Source: Bacillota bacterium
GTDB lineage: Bacteria > Bacillota > Clostridia > Acetivibrionales > DTU013
Direction: 5' to 3'
DNA: 64,000 bases
NCBI GenBank assembly: GCA_023433505.1
Contig: JAEZCO010000021.1
Location: forward strand, 62,001-126,000
Shown here: piece by piece, positions 34,935-43,346 of the stretch
Layout: each line of letters opens with the position of its first letter
Position numbering within the stretch: the stretch's first letter is position 1
Translations under genes and position numbers: made by a program
The notes under the pieces: generated by a model
What the model saw: the letters and a program-made list of their open reading frames with translations, nothing else
Told to the model about the DNA's origin: nothing
Databases searched by the model: none

Positions 34935-36230
34935 TCACTTTTCAAATCTGACCTTGATGGCATTGGCATGGCCATCCAGACCTTCGGACTCTGCAAAGAG
35001 TATGATGTCGTCCTTCACCTTTTCCAGTGCCCTTCCGTTATAGGAAATCACACTGGATTTCTTAATATAGTCCGCCACATTCAGAGGCGAGAAGAACCGG
35101 GCTGTCCCACCGGTGGGAAGTACATGGTTGGGTCCCGCAAAATAATCTCCCAGCGGCTCCGAGGAGTAGTTCCCCAGAAAAATCGCCCCCGCGTTCCGTA
35201 TGTCTCCAAGGCGGCTGAATGGTTCCTCGATGCACAGTTCCAAATGCTCCGGAGCAATTTCATTCACTATTTCGACAGCTTCTTCAATATTATTTACGAT
35301 GACTGCAGCCCCATAATCCGCTAAAGATTTAGAGAGTATACCCTTACGGGAAAGATATCCGTATTGCCTTTCTATCTCTTCTCTGACTTCATAGGCCAGC
35401 TTTTCGGAGGTAGTTACAAGAATTGCTGCCGACAATACGTCATGCTCCGCCTGGGATATTAAGTCTGCAGCTACATATTTGGGCTTTGCCGTCTCATCTG
35501 CCACTACCATAATTTCGCTGGGACCGGCAAACATATCAATATCGCAAAAGCCGTATACCATTCTTTTTGCTGTGGCTACGTAGATATTGCCGGGGCCGAA
35601 TATCTTATCCACTTTGGGCACCGAAGCCGTCCCGAAGGCCATTGCAGCTATTGCCTGAGCACCGCCCATTTTATACACTTCGTCGACGCCGGCCTCCCTT
35701 GCCGCAGCCAGAACAGATTCATTGACCCTGCCATCCCTGCCGGGGGGCGTGGCCATGATTATTTTTTTCACACCGGCGACTTTCGCCGGAATGGCATTCA
35801 TCAGGACTGAGGACGTCAGGACGGCCGTGCCTCCCGGAACATAGATGCCCACGACCTCAAGGGGCCTGTAAAGCTGGCCCAGCATGACTCCGTCCGCCTC
35901 CGTTGTAAACCAGGAGTTTTCCTTCTGTTTCACATGAAATGCCTCTATGTTTTTCTTCGCTTTGCGGATTACCTCAAGAAGCTTTTCGTCAACCTTGCTG
36001 CAGGCCGCGTCGAACTCAGCCCCTGTGACTTTTAGGCCGGCGCCTGAAAGGTCTGCGCCGTCAAAGCGCTCTGTATATTCATACACTGCCGCATCGCCCC
36101 GGGTCCGTATGTCCCGGATTATACCGTTTACGACAGTCAGCACATCGGTCCGGTCCAACTGGCTTCTGCCCACCAGCTTTTCGAACAGCGTATTTTGCTT
36201 GTTTTCTCTTATATCAATTATGCCGATCAT
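34935..36230 (-). CDS. hisD: Histidinol dehydrogenase
   Basis: 431 residues. It oxidises histidinol to histidine with NAD and zinc. Motifs are VGIYVPGGTAVLTSSVLMNA, MGGAQAIAAMAFGT, DKIFGPGNIYVATAKR, DMFAGPSEIMVVAD, AQAEHD-like SQAEHDVLSAAILVT, APEHLELC and GPNHVLPTGGTARF. The zinc ligands and active-site Glu/His of the family are present. It is second-to-third in the operon, 190 bases after hisG across a repeat-containing spacer. Confidence 0.97.
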   Translation of the reverse strand: MIGIIDIRENKQNTLFEKLVGRSQLDRTDVLTVVNGIIRDIRTRGDAAVYEYTERFDGADLSGAGLKVTGAEFDAACSKVDEKLLEVIRKAKKNIEAFHVKQKENSWFTTEADGVMLGQLYRPLEVVGIYVPGGTAVLTSSVLMNAIPAKVAGVKKIIMATPPGRDGRVNESVLAAAREAGVDEVYKMGGAQAIAAMAFGTASVPKVDKIFGPGNIYVATAKRMVYGFCDIDMFAGPSEIMVVADETAKPKYVAADLISQAEHDVLSAAILVTTSEKLAYEVREEIERQYGYLSRKGILSKSLADYGAAVIVNNIEEAVEIVNEIAPEHLELCIEEPFSRLGDIRNAGAIFLGNYSSEPLGDYFAGPNHVLPTGGTARFFSPLNVADYIKKSSVISYNGRALEKVKDDIILFAESEGLDGHANAIKVRFEK

Positions 36231-36264
36231 TTCCTATCATTCCTTCCGCTAAAACAACTCATTT

Positions 36265-36430
36265 GGCGGGCGATCAATGATCGCCCCTACGTTTACCCGA
36301 CTGGTGGTGATGAAGCGTCCCAACGATTATCTGGCTGGCGGTGATGAGCCACCTCTGCATTTATCAGCCGGTGGTGATGAACCGCCTCTACGTTTATCCA
36401 GCCGGTGGTGATGAGCCATCACCCCTGTTT
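36265..36430. repeat. Degenerate ~33-bp tandem repeats between hisG and hisD
   Basis: About five imperfect units follow one another, each with a core like GGTGGTGATGAACCGCC followed by TCTACGTTTATC. The first unit contains the palindrome GGGCGATCAATGATCGCCC. The last unit runs into the final codons of hisG. Spacing is 33-35 bases. No gene is present in this gap. Confidence 0.75.
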
Positions 36431-37075
36431 CTGCCTTCCGGCGTCCAACTGCTTCTTGAGTCCTTCAATGACCCAGTTGACTTTTTCGCTTTTCATTTTG
36501 ATACTGACCCTGTTTACCACCACTCTCGCGCTTATTTCGGCAATGGTATCCAAAACCACCAGTCCGTTTTCCTTTAACGTCCTTCCGCTTTCCACAAGGT
36601 CCACGATGAGCTCCGAGAGCCCCACCAGAGGCGCCAGCTCCACAGAGCCGTTCAGTTTGATCACTTCAATGGATTCACGCCTTTTATGCTCAAAATACTC
36701 CCTTGCGATTTTAGGATATTTGGTGGCGACCCGCTTGTTCGTCAGATGATCCAGTTTTCCCTGAAGCTCGGCAGGTCCCGCCAGCACCATCCTGCAGGCT
36801 GCAAAGCCCAGGTTCAGCACTTCATACAAATGCCGGCCCTCCTCCAACAGGGTATCCTTCCCTGCGATCCCTATGTCGGCGGCGCCATATTCCACATAGG
36901 TAGGCACATCCGCCGGCTTGACAAGAAAGAATTTTATCCCGTTTTTTTCATCGGTGAAAATCAGCTTTCTTGAAGAATTTTTATATTCGGAGCAGTCTAC
37001 GCCCATGGTTTCCAGCATTTCTATGGACAGATCCGCCAATCTCCCCTTGGATAAAGCAATGGTAAGATAATTCAA
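36419..37075 (-). CDS. hisG: ATP phosphoribosyltransferase, short form
   Basis: 218 residues, the short HisG that lacks the C-terminal regulatory domain and needs HisZ. Motifs are LTIALSKGRLADLSIEML, VKPADVPTYVEYGAADIGIA, GKDTLLEEG, the PRPP-binding ELAPLVGLSELIVDLVESGRT. It starts with TTG, with AAAGGGG upstream. It catalyses the first committed step, the usual point of histidine feedback. Its last codons overlap a tandem-repeat unit. Confidence 0.96.
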   Translation of the reverse strand: MNYLTIALSKGRLADLSIEMLETMGVDCSEYKNSSRKLIFTDEKNGIKFFLVKPADVPTYVEYGAADIGIAGKDTLLEEGRHLYEVLNLGFAACRMVLAGPAELQGKLDHLTNKRVATKYPKIAREYFEHKRRESIEVIKLNGSVELAPLVGLSELIVDLVESGRTLKENGLVVLDTIAEISARVVVNRVSIKMKSEKVNWVIEGLKKQLDAGRQKQG

Positions 37076-37179
37076 AGCCCAACACCCCTTTATTGATTAA
37101 TGCAAAAGATGAACCTCATGCTGAATTAATTTTTTACGTTATTTACCTATGTTGCCAAAAGCGCATAATATTACAGACA

Positions 37180-38439
37180 TTATCCCTTTTGATAGAGCTC
37201 ACTGATACTGGTCCTGTTAACTTCACCTGTGGCAATAGAATGCACCTCAATATTGTCTTCATCCAATACCTTGATAACACCGCCGATATCTTTTTTGACA
37301 GCGTACTTTTTCAAAGCTTCCATGTCGCTGCCGGATAAATCCAGCTCTATAAGAAGTCCCTGCCGTCTCAGCTCCCCGCACAGCGCAAAAGCTGTTTTCC
37401 TTCCTCTGAGGGAATAGCAGACAAGGCTGTCTATGCAGGGTTTCCGGATATCGGCTTTTTGTCTTTGAAGGGCCATCATAATCATATTGACTCCCAGGGA
37501 AAAGCCGGTTGCCGGGCATTGCCTTCCGAATTCCTCCACCAGCCTGTCATACCTTCCGCCGGTGAGGATGGGGAACCCGATTCCGTAGGTGAAGCCCCTG
37601 AAAATAATTCCGGTGTCGTAGTTTAAGCCCTTAAGCATCCCCAGGTCCACTGAAACATAGTTGCCAAAGCCGTAATCGTCAAGGATGTCCAGTACCTGGC
37701 GGATATTTTCAAGGGCGTCCAGAGAACGCTTATTCAAGGCAAGAGCCTCTACCCTTTCAATGACGTCGGCAGATCCGAAAAGGGCAGGAAGGTCCATAAT
37801 AAGCTTTTTCAGTTCCGAAGGCATTTCACATTCGTCCAGAAGCTCTTCCACCCCCACGTAGTCCTTGCGGTCGATCATTATCTTCAGCCGGTCGATTTCG
37901 TCGTCTGCAAGTCTGCTCTCCTCCATGAGGCCATTGAAAAATTCCACCTGACCGATGTCCAGCTTGAAATTTTCAAGGCCGGCCGCCTTAAGGGCATTGA
38001 TGGCAATGGCAATGACTTCGGCATCCGCCTCGGAAGTGCTCACTCCCAGTACCTCTACGCCGGCCTGGGTAAATTCATTCTGTTTTCCTCCGCCGTAATC
38101 ATTGTACCGGAATACGTTGCCGATATAGGAAAAACGAATGGGATAGGGCATCTCCCTGTACTTGGTAGCGCTGATCCGCGCCACCGGCACGGTAATATCC
38201 GGCCTTAAGGCAAGTATCCTGCCCTGCTGGTCGAAAAACTTGAACATGGTCTCCTGGGGAATGACCCCGTTCCCGGAGGAAAATACGTCGTAGAACTCGA
38301 TGGTAGGCGTCTCCACCTCAAAATACCCATAGCTTTTGAAAAGCCCCCGGAGCCTGTCTTCAATGCTCCTTTTCAAAGCACACTCGTCATAAAGTATATC
38401 TTGAACTCCCTCGGGAGTATATATTTTCCATTTAGACAA
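37180..38439 (-). CDS. hisZ: ATP phosphoribosyltransferase regulatory subunit
   Basis: 419 residues, a histidyl-tRNA-synthetase-like protein without charging function, which activates short HisG. It keeps class II folds: TPEGVQDILYDECALKRSIE, FFDQQGRILALRPDITVPVA, IRFSYIGNVFRYND, QAGVEVLG and LTGGRYDRLVEEFG. The first gene of the his operon, reading from a perfect sigma-A promoter. The start is TTG with GAGGTG 5 bases upstream. Length exceeds typical HisZ by a small C-terminal part resembling an anticodon-binding domain. Confidence 0.95.
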   Translation of the reverse strand: MSKWKIYTPEGVQDILYDECALKRSIEDRLRGLFKSYGYFEVETPTIEFYDVFSSGNGVIPQETMFKFFDQQGRILALRPDITVPVARISATKYREMPYPIRFSYIGNVFRYNDYGGGKQNEFTQAGVEVLGVSTSEADAEVIAIAINALKAAGLENFKLDIGQVEFFNGLMEESRLADDEIDRLKIMIDRKDYVGVEELLDECEMPSELKKLIMDLPALFGSADVIERVEALALNKRSLDALENIRQVLDILDDYGFGNYVSVDLGMLKGLNYDTGIIFRGFTYGIGFPILTGGRYDRLVEEFGRQCPATGFSLGVNMIMMALQRQKADIRKPCIDSLVCYSLRGRKTAFALCGELRRQGLLIELDLSGSDMEALKKYAVKKDIGGVIKVLDEDNIEVHSIATGEVNRTSISELYQKG

Positions 38440-38513
38440 TTTGGCACCTCACTTTGTTATTTTTACTTTGACGCTTTACCTTGATAAACCGATAAATTAA
38501 TGAATTGTTTAAA

Positions 38514-38542
38514 ATTATAAAATATTTAAAAAACTTTGTCAA
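38514..38542 (-). promoter_or_regulatory. Promoter of the his operon
   Basis: TTGACA (38537-38542), a 17-bp spacer and TATAAT (38514-38519) on the minus strand match the sigma-A consensus exactly. The -35 box overlaps that of the divergent promoter for the HAD phosphatase gene. No T-box or his leader peptide was recognised between the promoter and hisZ. Confidence 0.85.
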
Positions 38543-38565
38543 CGTTTTTTGATTTATTATATAAT
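38536..38565 (+). promoter_or_regulatory. Promoter of the HAD phosphatase gene
   Basis: TTGTCA (38536-38541), an 18-bp spacer and TATAAT (38560-38565) on the plus strand. It shares five bases of the -35 region with the divergent his promoter, so the two should compete for RNA polymerase. Confidence 0.7.
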
Positions 38566-38578
38566 GCATATGGTGTTA

Positions 38579-38600
38579 GGAGTACTGCAAATATTACTTA
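38579..38600 (+). repeat. Copy of the GGAGTACTGCAAAT dispersed repeat
   Basis: GGAGTACTGCAAATATTACT recurs at 61875-61900 (reverse orientation) and, with changes, at 61799-61827. Here it is followed by two direct copies of ATTACTTACCACAATA (about 38593-38624). Confidence 0.6.
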
Positions 38601-38661
38601 CCACAATAATTACTTACCACAATACCGCAGCAAAAAATTTTTACTGCCGGAAGGAGTCCTT

Positions 38662-39312
38662 ATGAAATTCAAAGCCATACTTTTTGATCTGGACGGAACA
38701 CTGCTTGATACCATCGATGATTTGTCCGATTCCGCAAATGCGGTCCTTGCAGCTTCGGGTTTCCCGACCCACGGCACCGAAGCCTACAAGTATTTTGTCG
38801 GAAACGGTTTGCGGAACCTTATGGCAAGAGCGCTGCCCGAAGAACACCGCGATGAAGCGACGATAGAAGCCGGTCTGTCCGCCATGCGCCTGGAATACGG
38901 GAAAAGATGGGCGGACAAGACCAGGCCTTATCCCGGTGTCCCCCAGCTTCTCGACGGGCTTTCGGAAAAAAATATTCGAATGACTATCCTCTCTAACAAA
39001 GCGGACGAATTTACACAGCAGGTGGTGAAGAAGCTTCTCCCTCACTGGAGGTTTGAAGCAGTGTTTGGCGAAAGCCCCGCGGTACCAAAAAAGCCGGACC
39101 CCGCAGGCGCTGTAAAAATAACAGAGCTGTTGGGTATCCCGGCCGGTGAATTCCTGTACCTTGGCGACACCAATGTGGATATGAGCACCGCTGTGCTGGC
39201 AGGCATGTATCCCGTGGGCGCCCTGTGGGGCTTCAGAAAATCCGACGAACTGGTGGAAGGCGGAGCACGGGTACTCCTCCCAAGGCCGGAAGCATTGCTG
39301 GATTTGCTTTAG
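38662..39312 (+). CDS. HAD-superfamily phosphatase, Gph/PhnX-like
   Basis: 216 residues, cytoplasmic. HAD motifs are in order: I KAILFDLDGTLLDTIDD (nucleophile Asp), II MTILSNKADEF, III KKPDPAGAVKI and IV YLGDTNVDMSTA. A small helical cap lies between I and II, as in phosphoglycolate phosphatases. GGAAGGAG precedes the ATG at 38662; the 42 upstream codons are leader. The natural substrate cannot be read from sequence; phosphoglycolate phosphatase is the default family annotation. Confidence 0.9.
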   Translation: MKFKAILFDLDGTLLDTIDDLSDSANAVLAASGFPTHGTEAYKYFVGNGLRNLMARALPEEHRDEATIEAGLSAMRLEYGKRWADKTRPYPGVPQLLDGLSEKNIRMTILSNKADEFTQQVVKKLLPHWRFEAVFGESPAVPKKPDPAGAVKITELLGIPAGEFLYLGDTNVDMSTAVLAGMYPVGALWGFRKSDELVEGGARVLLPRPEALLDLL

Positions 39313-39329
39313 TTTACAGGGAAACAGAT

Positions 39330-39527
39330 TCACTCCCATTCAGGAACTGAAAGCGTGTTGTCAAGAACTCTTTTACTGCAGCGGCTGCCATTCCAACTGC
39401 TGCAGATGCCGCACGAGATCCCCTCCCGCGATGCGCTTCCCGGTCTTGAAGCGGACCTGGGACTAAAAAGCTTGCAGGATTGGGCAGCTGAAACCATATC
39501 ATCATCGCCGTAATCAAAAAAGAACAT
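39330..39527 (-). CDS. Small ORF of unknown function (doubtful)
   Basis: A possible 65-residue product begins MFFFDYGDDDMVSAAQSCKL and ends in a Ser/Arg/Cys-rich tail. The only support is a strong ribosome binding site, GGAGGT, 6 bases before the ATG. The tail reads like a shifted frame: the +1-shifted frame instead gives AAAVKEFLTTRFQFLNG, so a frameshifted small gene is possible. I do not recognise a family. Confidence 0.3.
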   Translation of the reverse strand: MFFFDYGDDDMVSAAQSCKLFSPRSASRPGSASREGISCGICSSWNGSRCSKRVLDNTLSVPEWE

Positions 39528-39786
39528 TTTCATACCTCCGCCTTTACATATCTGTCAATTTACAGAATGTATTATTTGCACGCGCCTGGGAGTTTATACC
39601 GCCGAGCCGTGTAAAACTTGAGCACTTGTCAAAATACGGCTTCCATATAAAAAGGCGTCAATTTTAAATCAGGCCGGTATAAGTTTCTGGAAAAAACAGC
39701 CCGGCTCAGCCGGCATAGAAGCAATGAAAAAAATATTTAGAGCCTTCAAGAGCAGGAAATTTGCAGCTTTTTGAAAAAACAAAAAG

Positions 39787-39827
39787 GGTTGTCCTTTCCG
39801 CTTCGTGCAAAGAAGGAAAAGATAACC
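39787..39827 (-). terminator. Intrinsic terminator after the UroD-like gene
   Basis: On the minus strand, GGTTATCTTTTCC pairs with GGAAAGGACAACC (two G-U pairs) and is followed by CTTTTTGTTTTTT. It ends the leftward UroD-like transcript. Confidence 0.85.
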
Positions 39828-39846
39828 GCAACGATGGACTTACCTG

Positions 39847-40905
39847 TTACCTCCGGCTTAATTCCTGATATACCTCATTGTAATAGATTGCATTTTCAAC
39901 CGGCGTATTGGGCGGGATATGATTGCCTACCGCCATAAAGAATCCGGGGCATTTTTTGCCTATGTCCATGCACCGCTGCACTTCTGTACGGATCTGTTCT
40001 TTCGTACCGTCCAGAAGTATTCTTGTATCGGCATTTCCTATAAAAGCATGGGTCTTTCCGTATTTCTCCGCTATGTACCTCATGTCCGTGGTGGGTTCCA
40101 TTACAAAGCCGTGAACTCCGCAAGCCGCCACATCATCAATAAATTCCGTAAAATTTCCGTCGGAGGTATACATTATCTTTTTCCCGCTTTCAAGCAACGG
40201 GGCAAAAAACTTTTTATAATTGGGAAAAATAAATTTTCTGTACCATTCCGGTTGTAAAAATGCTCCGCCGGTCCATACGATATCGTCGTGAACCATTACC
40301 ACAGGGACGTTTGATTCCGCCAGCGCATCAAAATACTGCTGTATCCACGCCGCATACCTGTCGGTAACCCGGCCGAAGCCCTCCGGATCCGTTCCGGCAG
40401 CTGTCAGCAGCATCTCCCATCCGAATATTTCAATCAGACCCGAGACGCAGGTAACATAGATACCCGTCATGTTAACAGCGTCAGGATTGCTGCTGCAGGT
40501 ATTTTTGTAATGCTCCTCGTACTCCCGTATCAGCACGTTTTTATCCTTTTTCCCGTAAACCTCCCAGGGGTCAAACTTCAGCGCATCCTCAGGATCTTCA
40601 AAAGGACAGTAAATTTTGTCGTCGTAGTCTATCCCGCCCGAAGCATATTCGGCATGCCCCATCCGTGTACGATAGCTGCCGAACACCTGGGAATAAGTCA
40701 GGATACTCCATATGAAATCATAATTCCAGGCTTTTATAAATTCTCCGGCTGCCTTTTTTTGGACCTCGGGCGGGCTAAAGGTATTCACATCAATCCCTGT
40801 GACTGTTTTGATCAAATCCCAATGAAATTCCGCAGAATATTCCGTACGGGGCACCCTGTCCGGCATCTCCAGGTTGATTGCAGCCATTCCGTCCGCATAT
40901 GACAT
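39847..40905 (-). CDS. Uroporphyrinogen decarboxylase-like (UroD/MtaA superfamily) protein
   Basis: 352 residues, a UroD-type barrel: NLEMPDRVPRTEYSAEFHWD, VMVHDDIVWTGGAFLQPEWY, KIMYTSDGNFTEFIDDVAAC, HGFVMEPTTDMRYIAEKYG and HAFIGNADTRILLDG. These uroporphyrinogen-decarboxylase-like proteins, found in Clostridia beside AraC regulators and sugar genes, are usually not heme enzymes; some act as cobamide methyltransferases. No heme or corrinoid gene is nearby, so a catabolic role is more likely. It is divergent from an AraC gene and followed by a good terminator. Confidence 0.82.
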   Translation of the reverse strand: MSYADGMAAINLEMPDRVPRTEYSAEFHWDLIKTVTGIDVNTFSPPEVQKKAAGEFIKAWNYDFIWSILTYSQVFGSYRTRMGHAEYASGGIDYDDKIYCPFEDPEDALKFDPWEVYGKKDKNVLIREYEEHYKNTCSSNPDAVNMTGIYVTCVSGLIEIFGWEMLLTAAGTDPEGFGRVTDRYAAWIQQYFDALAESNVPVVMVHDDIVWTGGAFLQPEWYRKFIFPNYKKFFAPLLESGKKIMYTSDGNFTEFIDDVAACGVHGFVMEPTTDMRYIAEKYGKTHAFIGNADTRILLDGTKEQIRTEVQRCMDIGKKCPGFFMAVGNHIPPNTPVENAIYYNEVYQELSRR

Positions 40906-41089
40906 ACTTTCTCCTCCTTTTAGCGCCTACAGCCAAAGCTGCCATATCAAAGCATATGCAAATCGCATGAATGCCGGCTGATAAAGCTCTCTCCATAGTA
41001 TTGTTTGCAGTACACAATGTATTCCGTTATAATTGTAATTGAAGAAGCGGTCCCGAACCATAGACGAATAAGGAAAAACATGTACTTTT

Positions 41090-41902
41090 ATGAAGAATGT
41101 GAAGGATGATTTCCTGCAAAGAGCGATCAATAACATTCATATTGAAATACTGGAACATGGACATTTTTTTGGTGATAAGCACTGGAACCACACCAACATC
41201 ACGTCGCCCTTTAACCGCATTTACTTTATGCTGGCAGGCGAAAGCTATGTTGAAAGCGGGAAGATGAAAACAGAGCTCCTGCCCGGCCATGCCTATCTGA
41301 TTCCGGCGCATACCACCAACAACTACCGCTGCGACGGGAGCATGGAAAAATTTTATGTACATTTGAAAATTGAATTTTTTACAGGCTATGACATATTCCA
41401 GGGCATCGGAGAGCACCTTTCGATCCCCTATGAAATGGACGGCCTGCTGAAGCTCATTCATGCAGCGCCTGTCAACAGGCTGGAAAACGCAATTCGTCTC
41501 AGAGCCATCCTGTACGATGCCATTGCCGGCTTTGTCGGCCTGATTTCCTCAAACGGTGAAAATCGCTTCGAGGCAGCCGGCAAATACAACAGCCTCCACA
41601 AATATATTCAGGACAACTGCTCCGCAAAGATGACTTTAAAAGGCATTGCGGAACATTTTAGCCTGCTGGAAAGCACCTTGAACAGAAACTATAAGAAAGA
41701 TACCGGAATCACCTTGAAAAGCTTTATAAGCAGCCAGATCCTCCAAACAGCCAAGGAAAAGCTGCTGCTTTCGGACCTCAACATCAAGGAAATTGCCTAC
41801 ATGCTCAAATTCAGCGATGAATTCTACTTTTCCCGCTTCTTTAAAAGGCTCACCGGCATTTCACCAAGAGAGTACAGATCCCAGAACAGCGTCAGATATT
41901 AA
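41090..41902 (+). CDS. AraC-family regulator
   Basis: 270 residues. The N-terminal cupin-like sensor has NRIYFMLAGESYVESGKMKT and ELLPGHAYLIPAHTTNNY. The C-terminal AraC domain has MTLKGIAEHFSLLESTLNRN and IKEIAYMLKFSDEFYFSRFFKRLTGISPREY. It is divergent from the UroD-like gene and convergent, with an 8-base gap, to the GDSL hydrolase. It probably controls one or both; the effector is unknown. The ribosome binding site is weak (AAGGAAA, 14 bases upstream). Confidence 0.9.
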   Translation: MKNVKDDFLQRAINNIHIEILEHGHFFGDKHWNHTNITSPFNRIYFMLAGESYVESGKMKTELLPGHAYLIPAHTTNNYRCDGSMEKFYVHLKIEFFTGYDIFQGIGEHLSIPYEMDGLLKLIHAAPVNRLENAIRLRAILYDAIAGFVGLISSNGENRFEAAGKYNSLHKYIQDNCSAKMTLKGIAEHFSLLESTLNRNYKKDTGITLKSFISSQILQTAKEKLLLSDLNIKEIAYMLKFSDEFYFSRFFKRLTGISPREYRSQNSVRY

Positions 41903-41909
41903 TCCCATG

Positions 41910-43244
41910 CTAAACCTCAAAAAGGGAAACCTGATAGGATACGGGAACATTTTTTGTACGGATTTCCCGCCTGGATTTTTCTATTTGCCGGAGAATCTGT
42001 TCTTCATCGGGCTTCAAGGAATAATACATTCTTGTTTGATCTTTAATGTATTGATAATAGGGCTCATCCTTTATTTTTTCAAGCTCCAGTTCCAGAAATT
42101 CTCTGACGGTTTCAGCATTCTCCATGTCAATTCCGCGGTTTCTGGGGTTATATTCCGCAAAGCGTATGGTGCGGAGCTTTTGTTCCCACCGGTGCCGCAG
42201 CAGATTTGCCTGATGTATGATTTTCGAATGTGCCTGGGTGGGACTGTCCGGAATGGCAGCGATATTTACTCCTGTATCCAGGGCGAAATGTGAATATACC
42301 CCCAGATCTTTGCCATCCATAACCAACATATATTCCCCTGGAGGCAGACCTTTCACAGAGATGATTTCGCTATTCAATTCTTCTGTCAAAGGAGCCAGCT
42401 TTTCAGCAGCTGCATAGGGCCTGTCCCTGTATAATGGGAAAGCGTATGGCTTGTAGTCGAAGGATATGCTCCCGTCCCTCATAGCAATATTGCTTACTTC
42501 ACAATTTTGCTGGAATGACACAGCTTCCGTTTCAAAACCGATTTCTGATAACGCTACCTTTGTCAGCCCCCCCTGCTGCTTGAGGAAAAAATATGCCATA
42601 AGCAGTGCTCCCGTTTCCGTGGGGTGAATGCGGTCAGGTCCAATGACGCTATTGGCAGGGTCTATTTTCTGCAGCTCCCTGTTGATTCTATTCATAGGCT
42701 CATGCAAATCAATGAAATTACAGCCGTAATTTCCGGCAAGTTCCCTTGCGATTTGGGCACACCGTGCCAGTGCATCATCGCAGCCATAGTTGTTGTCACT
42801 TTCCATTTGTGCCGTTTGATCATAGGGGGTTGGCGCTGTCAATATGACCTTTATACTTTTAGCCGAAAGAGTCCGGATTATTTTCTCCATACCGTCGCGG
42901 TAGTTCTTTAACGCAGTTTCGCGCGCTCTCAGGATTTCATAAGAAGCCGCTTCCCTGTTGTAAAGCTGCCGTTCTATATCATTGGCACCAAACATCACTA
43001 CCACTTTATTGGGCACATTGACCATAACGTCATATTCCAGCCTTTCAAGTGCCAGCAGCGCTCTATCTCCGGCGATTCCACAGTTGTATAGAGATATTCC
43101 CATCTCCGGAAACCTGGTAAGGTAATATTCATAAATATAACTCATGTAATAATTCCCATGGGTTATGCTGTCGCCTATAAAGCAAACTCTATCGCCTTCT
43201 TCAAAAGGAAATGAATTATTTTTTTCAGAAATCTTATTTGTCAT
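41910..43244 (-). CDS. SGNH/GDSL-family hydrolase
   Basis: About 444 residues, no signal peptide. The N-terminal SGNH domain has the nucleophile block VCFIGDSITHGNYY, the Gly in NCGIAGDRA, the Asn in VVMFGANDIE, and the Asp-His pair in DRIHPTETGALLMAYFF. The C-terminal 200 residues are a less conserved accessory domain (PGEYMLVMDGKDLGVYS). SGNH enzymes deacylate or deacetylate lipids or glycans; the cytoplasmic location suggests deacetylation of an imported sugar. ATG 43244 is preferred (GGGTGG upstream). It lies 100 bases after the nucleoside hydrolase gene, same strand. Confidence 0.88.
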   Translation of the reverse strand: MTNKISEKNNSFPFEEGDRVCFIGDSITHGNYYMSYIYEYYLTRFPEMGISLYNCGIAGDRALLALERLEYDVMVNVPNKVVVMFGANDIERQLYNREAASYEILRARETALKNYRDGMEKIIRTLSAKSIKVILTAPTPYDQTAQMESDNNYGCDDALARCAQIARELAGNYGCNFIDLHEPMNRINRELQKIDPANSVIGPDRIHPTETGALLMAYFFLKQQGGLTKVALSEIGFETEAVSFQQNCEVSNIAMRDGSISFDYKPYAFPLYRDRPYAAAEKLAPLTEELNSEIISVKGLPPGEYMLVMDGKDLGVYSHFALDTGVNIAAIPDSPTQAHSKIIHQANLLRHRWEQKLRTIRFAEYNPRNRGIDMENAETVREFLELELEKIKDEPYYQYIKDQTRMYYSLKPDEEQILRQIEKSRREIRTKNVPVSYQVSLFEV

Positions 43245-43346
43245 CCACATATCCACCCTATATCAAGCTTTCATATTAGCCGCCAACCACAGCAATCCTA
43301 TACAGCAGCGCTGAAAAGCCCTTGCCTGCTTCAGTTTCGAGGGAGC

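Noticed and set aside
36265..36430. CRISPR array
   Set aside because: Units of about 33 bases have no unique spacers, are degenerate and there are no cas genes.
38641..39339. 232-codon open frame opposite the HAD phosphatase
   Set aside because: Antisense shadow; the plus-strand frame has all four HAD motifs and a good ribosome binding site.
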